From contig NZ_VMKN01000003.1 of the NCBI RefSeq assembly GCF_007483685.1, positions 92,491 through 126,746 on the forward strand: DNA of 34,256 nucleotides. The letters are read 5' to 3'. The stretch is from Litoribacter populi (GTDB taxonomy: Bacteria; Bacteroidota; Bacteroidia; Cytophagales; Cyclobacteriaceae). The position numbers and the translations under genes were made by a program. Below are positions 33,493-34,256 of the stretch, in pieces (the first letter of the stretch is position 1; each line of letters begins with the position of its first letter). Below the pieces are notes generated by a model. It saw only the letters and a program-made list of their open reading frames with translations, was not told the origin of the DNA and did not search any database.

Positions 33493-34104
33493 ATGAAAAC
33501 CGAAGAGGACATATCCAAAGCAGAAGAACCCTTGGCCGCTTATCCGGGCAAATACTCTTATGCCGACTACTTGACCTGGGATATGGAGGAGATGGTGGAA
33601 ATCATCAAGGGTAAAGTCTATAAGTGGACTGCGGCTCCGAGCAGAATACATCAGAAAGTAGCAGGTAATTTGACAACAGCATTCAATAATTTCCTGAAAG
33701 GCAAACCTTGTGATATTTATCCAGCCCCATTCGATGTACGCCTACCCCAAAAATCTCTGAAGAACGAGGATATTTTTACCGTCGTCCAGCCAGACATCAG
33801 CGTCATCTGTGATAAAGCCAAACTAGACGATGCCGGCTGCCTTGGCGCTCCCGATCTTATCGTGGAAATCCTTTCGCCCAGCAACAATAAAAAAGATCTT
33901 AAGATTAAGCACGATTTATACTTAGAGCATGGTGTCCGAGAATATTGGATCCTGCAACCCCTTGACCAAACCCTTATCATTTATATGATGAAAGAGGGGA
34001 AATATATACCCTCCCGACTATTCTGTGCGGGTGACACCGTCCGCTCCACGGTGCTGGAGGGATTCAAATTGGATCTTGAGGAGTTTTTTGGGGATATGGA
34101 GTAA
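33493..34104 (+). CDS. Uma2-family (DUF820) restriction-endonuclease-fold protein
   Basis: This 203-residue protein has the typical Uma2 order: YSYADYLTWDMEEMVEIIKG near the start, IHQKVAGNLTTAFNNFL, YPAPFDVRLP, then the PD-(D/E)xK-like core with D101 in QPDISVICD, E125 in APDLIVEILSPSNNKKDLKI and a following Lys, and GVREYWILQP. The fold is nuclease-like, but the biological substrate of the family is not established. The intact length matches the family. A deleted duplicate lies directly upstream on the same strand, separated by a large hairpin structure. Confidence 0.9.
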   Translation: MKTEEDISKAEEPLAAYPGKYSYADYLTWDMEEMVEIIKGKVYKWTAAPSRIHQKVAGNLTTAFNNFLKGKPCDIYPAPFDVRLPQKSLKNEDIFTVVQPDISVICDKAKLDDAGCLGAPDLIVEILSPSNNKKDLKIKHDLYLEHGVREYWILQPLDQTLIIYMMKEGKYIPSRLFCAGDTVRSTVLEGFKLDLEEFFGDME

Positions 34105-34119
34105 TCAGCCGTCTTCATT

Positions 34120-34256
34120 TGTATGTCCCTGATATAGGTTGACCACTTTTACTCAATTCTATATCATGAAAGCAAACTTAAAATCCATCAACAAGACAAG
34201 GCAATTCAGTGTGGAGTTCAAGAAATCAATTGTTGCCGAATTTGAAAAAGGTAACT
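34120..34256 (+). mobile_element. Start of a second IS3-type element, cut by window end
   Basis: The tip reads TGTATGTCCCTGATATAGG then TTGACCAC, and is followed by an orfA start at 34166. The tip matches that of the left-hand IS (TGTCATGTCCTGATATAGC then TTGAC) with few differences, so both belong to the same group of elements. The orfA proteins differ, so they are not copies of one element. The rest is outside the window. Confidence 0.75.
34166..34256 (+). CDS. IS3-type transposase OrfA, N-terminal fragment
   Basis: Thirty codons are visible from ATG: MKANLKSINKTRQFSVEFKK followed by SIVAEFEKGN. The RQFSVEFKKSIVAEFEKG stretch is the first helix of a transposase_8-type helix-turn-helix, comparable to IGFKKMVVSELEEGASV in the left element. 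The gene runs off the end of the window. Confidence 0.75.
   Translation, partial: MKANLKSINKTRQFSVEFKKSIVAEFEKGN

Overview
The window reads as a chromosomal segment of a free-living Bacteroidota bacterium, most likely of the order Cytophagales (Cyclobacteriaceae-like). The basis is gene content: a SusC/SusD pair, TonB-dependent receptors with carboxypeptidase-regulatory N-terminal domains, M14 and TIGR01777 proteins, a MerTP-type mercury module with a GDCCVxC protein, AT-rich intergenic regions and lipoproteins with Bacteroidota-style lipoboxes. No rRNA, tRNA or CRISPR array was found. The rank assignment is an inference from protein style, not from a marker gene.

Layout. 1-1.29 kb: an IS3-family element on the minus strand, cut by the window start, with an A7 programmed-frameshift site. 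1.35-3.3 kb: an rRNA m5C methyltransferase and a small unknown protein. 3.4-6 kb: a secreted M14 carboxypeptidase. 6.2-7.5 kb: two tiny tandem membrane proteins converging on a TIGR01777 epimerase-like protein. 7.85-9.2 kb: two tandem coiled-coil lipoproteins. 9.3-14 kb: a porin-like barrel, a TonB-dependent receptor and a small barrel protein. 14-19.2 kb: a DUF985 cupin and a susC-susD pair. 19.6-27.8 kb: a long minus-strand envelope cluster, read in transcription order as 304-aa lipoprotein, UppP, second 304-aa lipoprotein, porin-like barrel, OmpR-type regulator, histidine kinase, Omp85-like barrel. 28-31.9 kb: a serine hydrolase, an N-terminally truncated MFS transporter and a GH16 glucanase lipoprotein. 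31.9-32.7 kb: a frameshifted merTP and a GDCCVxC protein. 32.7-34.1 kb: hairpin-rich DNA around one broken and one intact Uma2-family gene. 34.1 kb to the end: the start of a second IS3-type element whose tip resembles that of the first.

The strongest new signal is a set of 11-bp-phased TTAGAA boxes (TTCTAA on the coding strand). They lie just upstream of the response regulator, of the Omp85-like barrel gene and of the porin-like gene. This is what a direct-repeat binding site of an OmpR/PhoB-type regulator looks like, and it predicts a local regulon in which the two-component system controls itself and two flanking outer-membrane proteins. Other points worth attention are a family of hairpins with different stems but a common GCTGCGC core around the Uma2 genes, seven-base-period repeats (one folded into a long palindrome), three copies of a CTTTGCG-type inverted repeat, the paired unknown lipoproteins bracketing uppP, and three decayed genes (merTP, MFS, Uma2).
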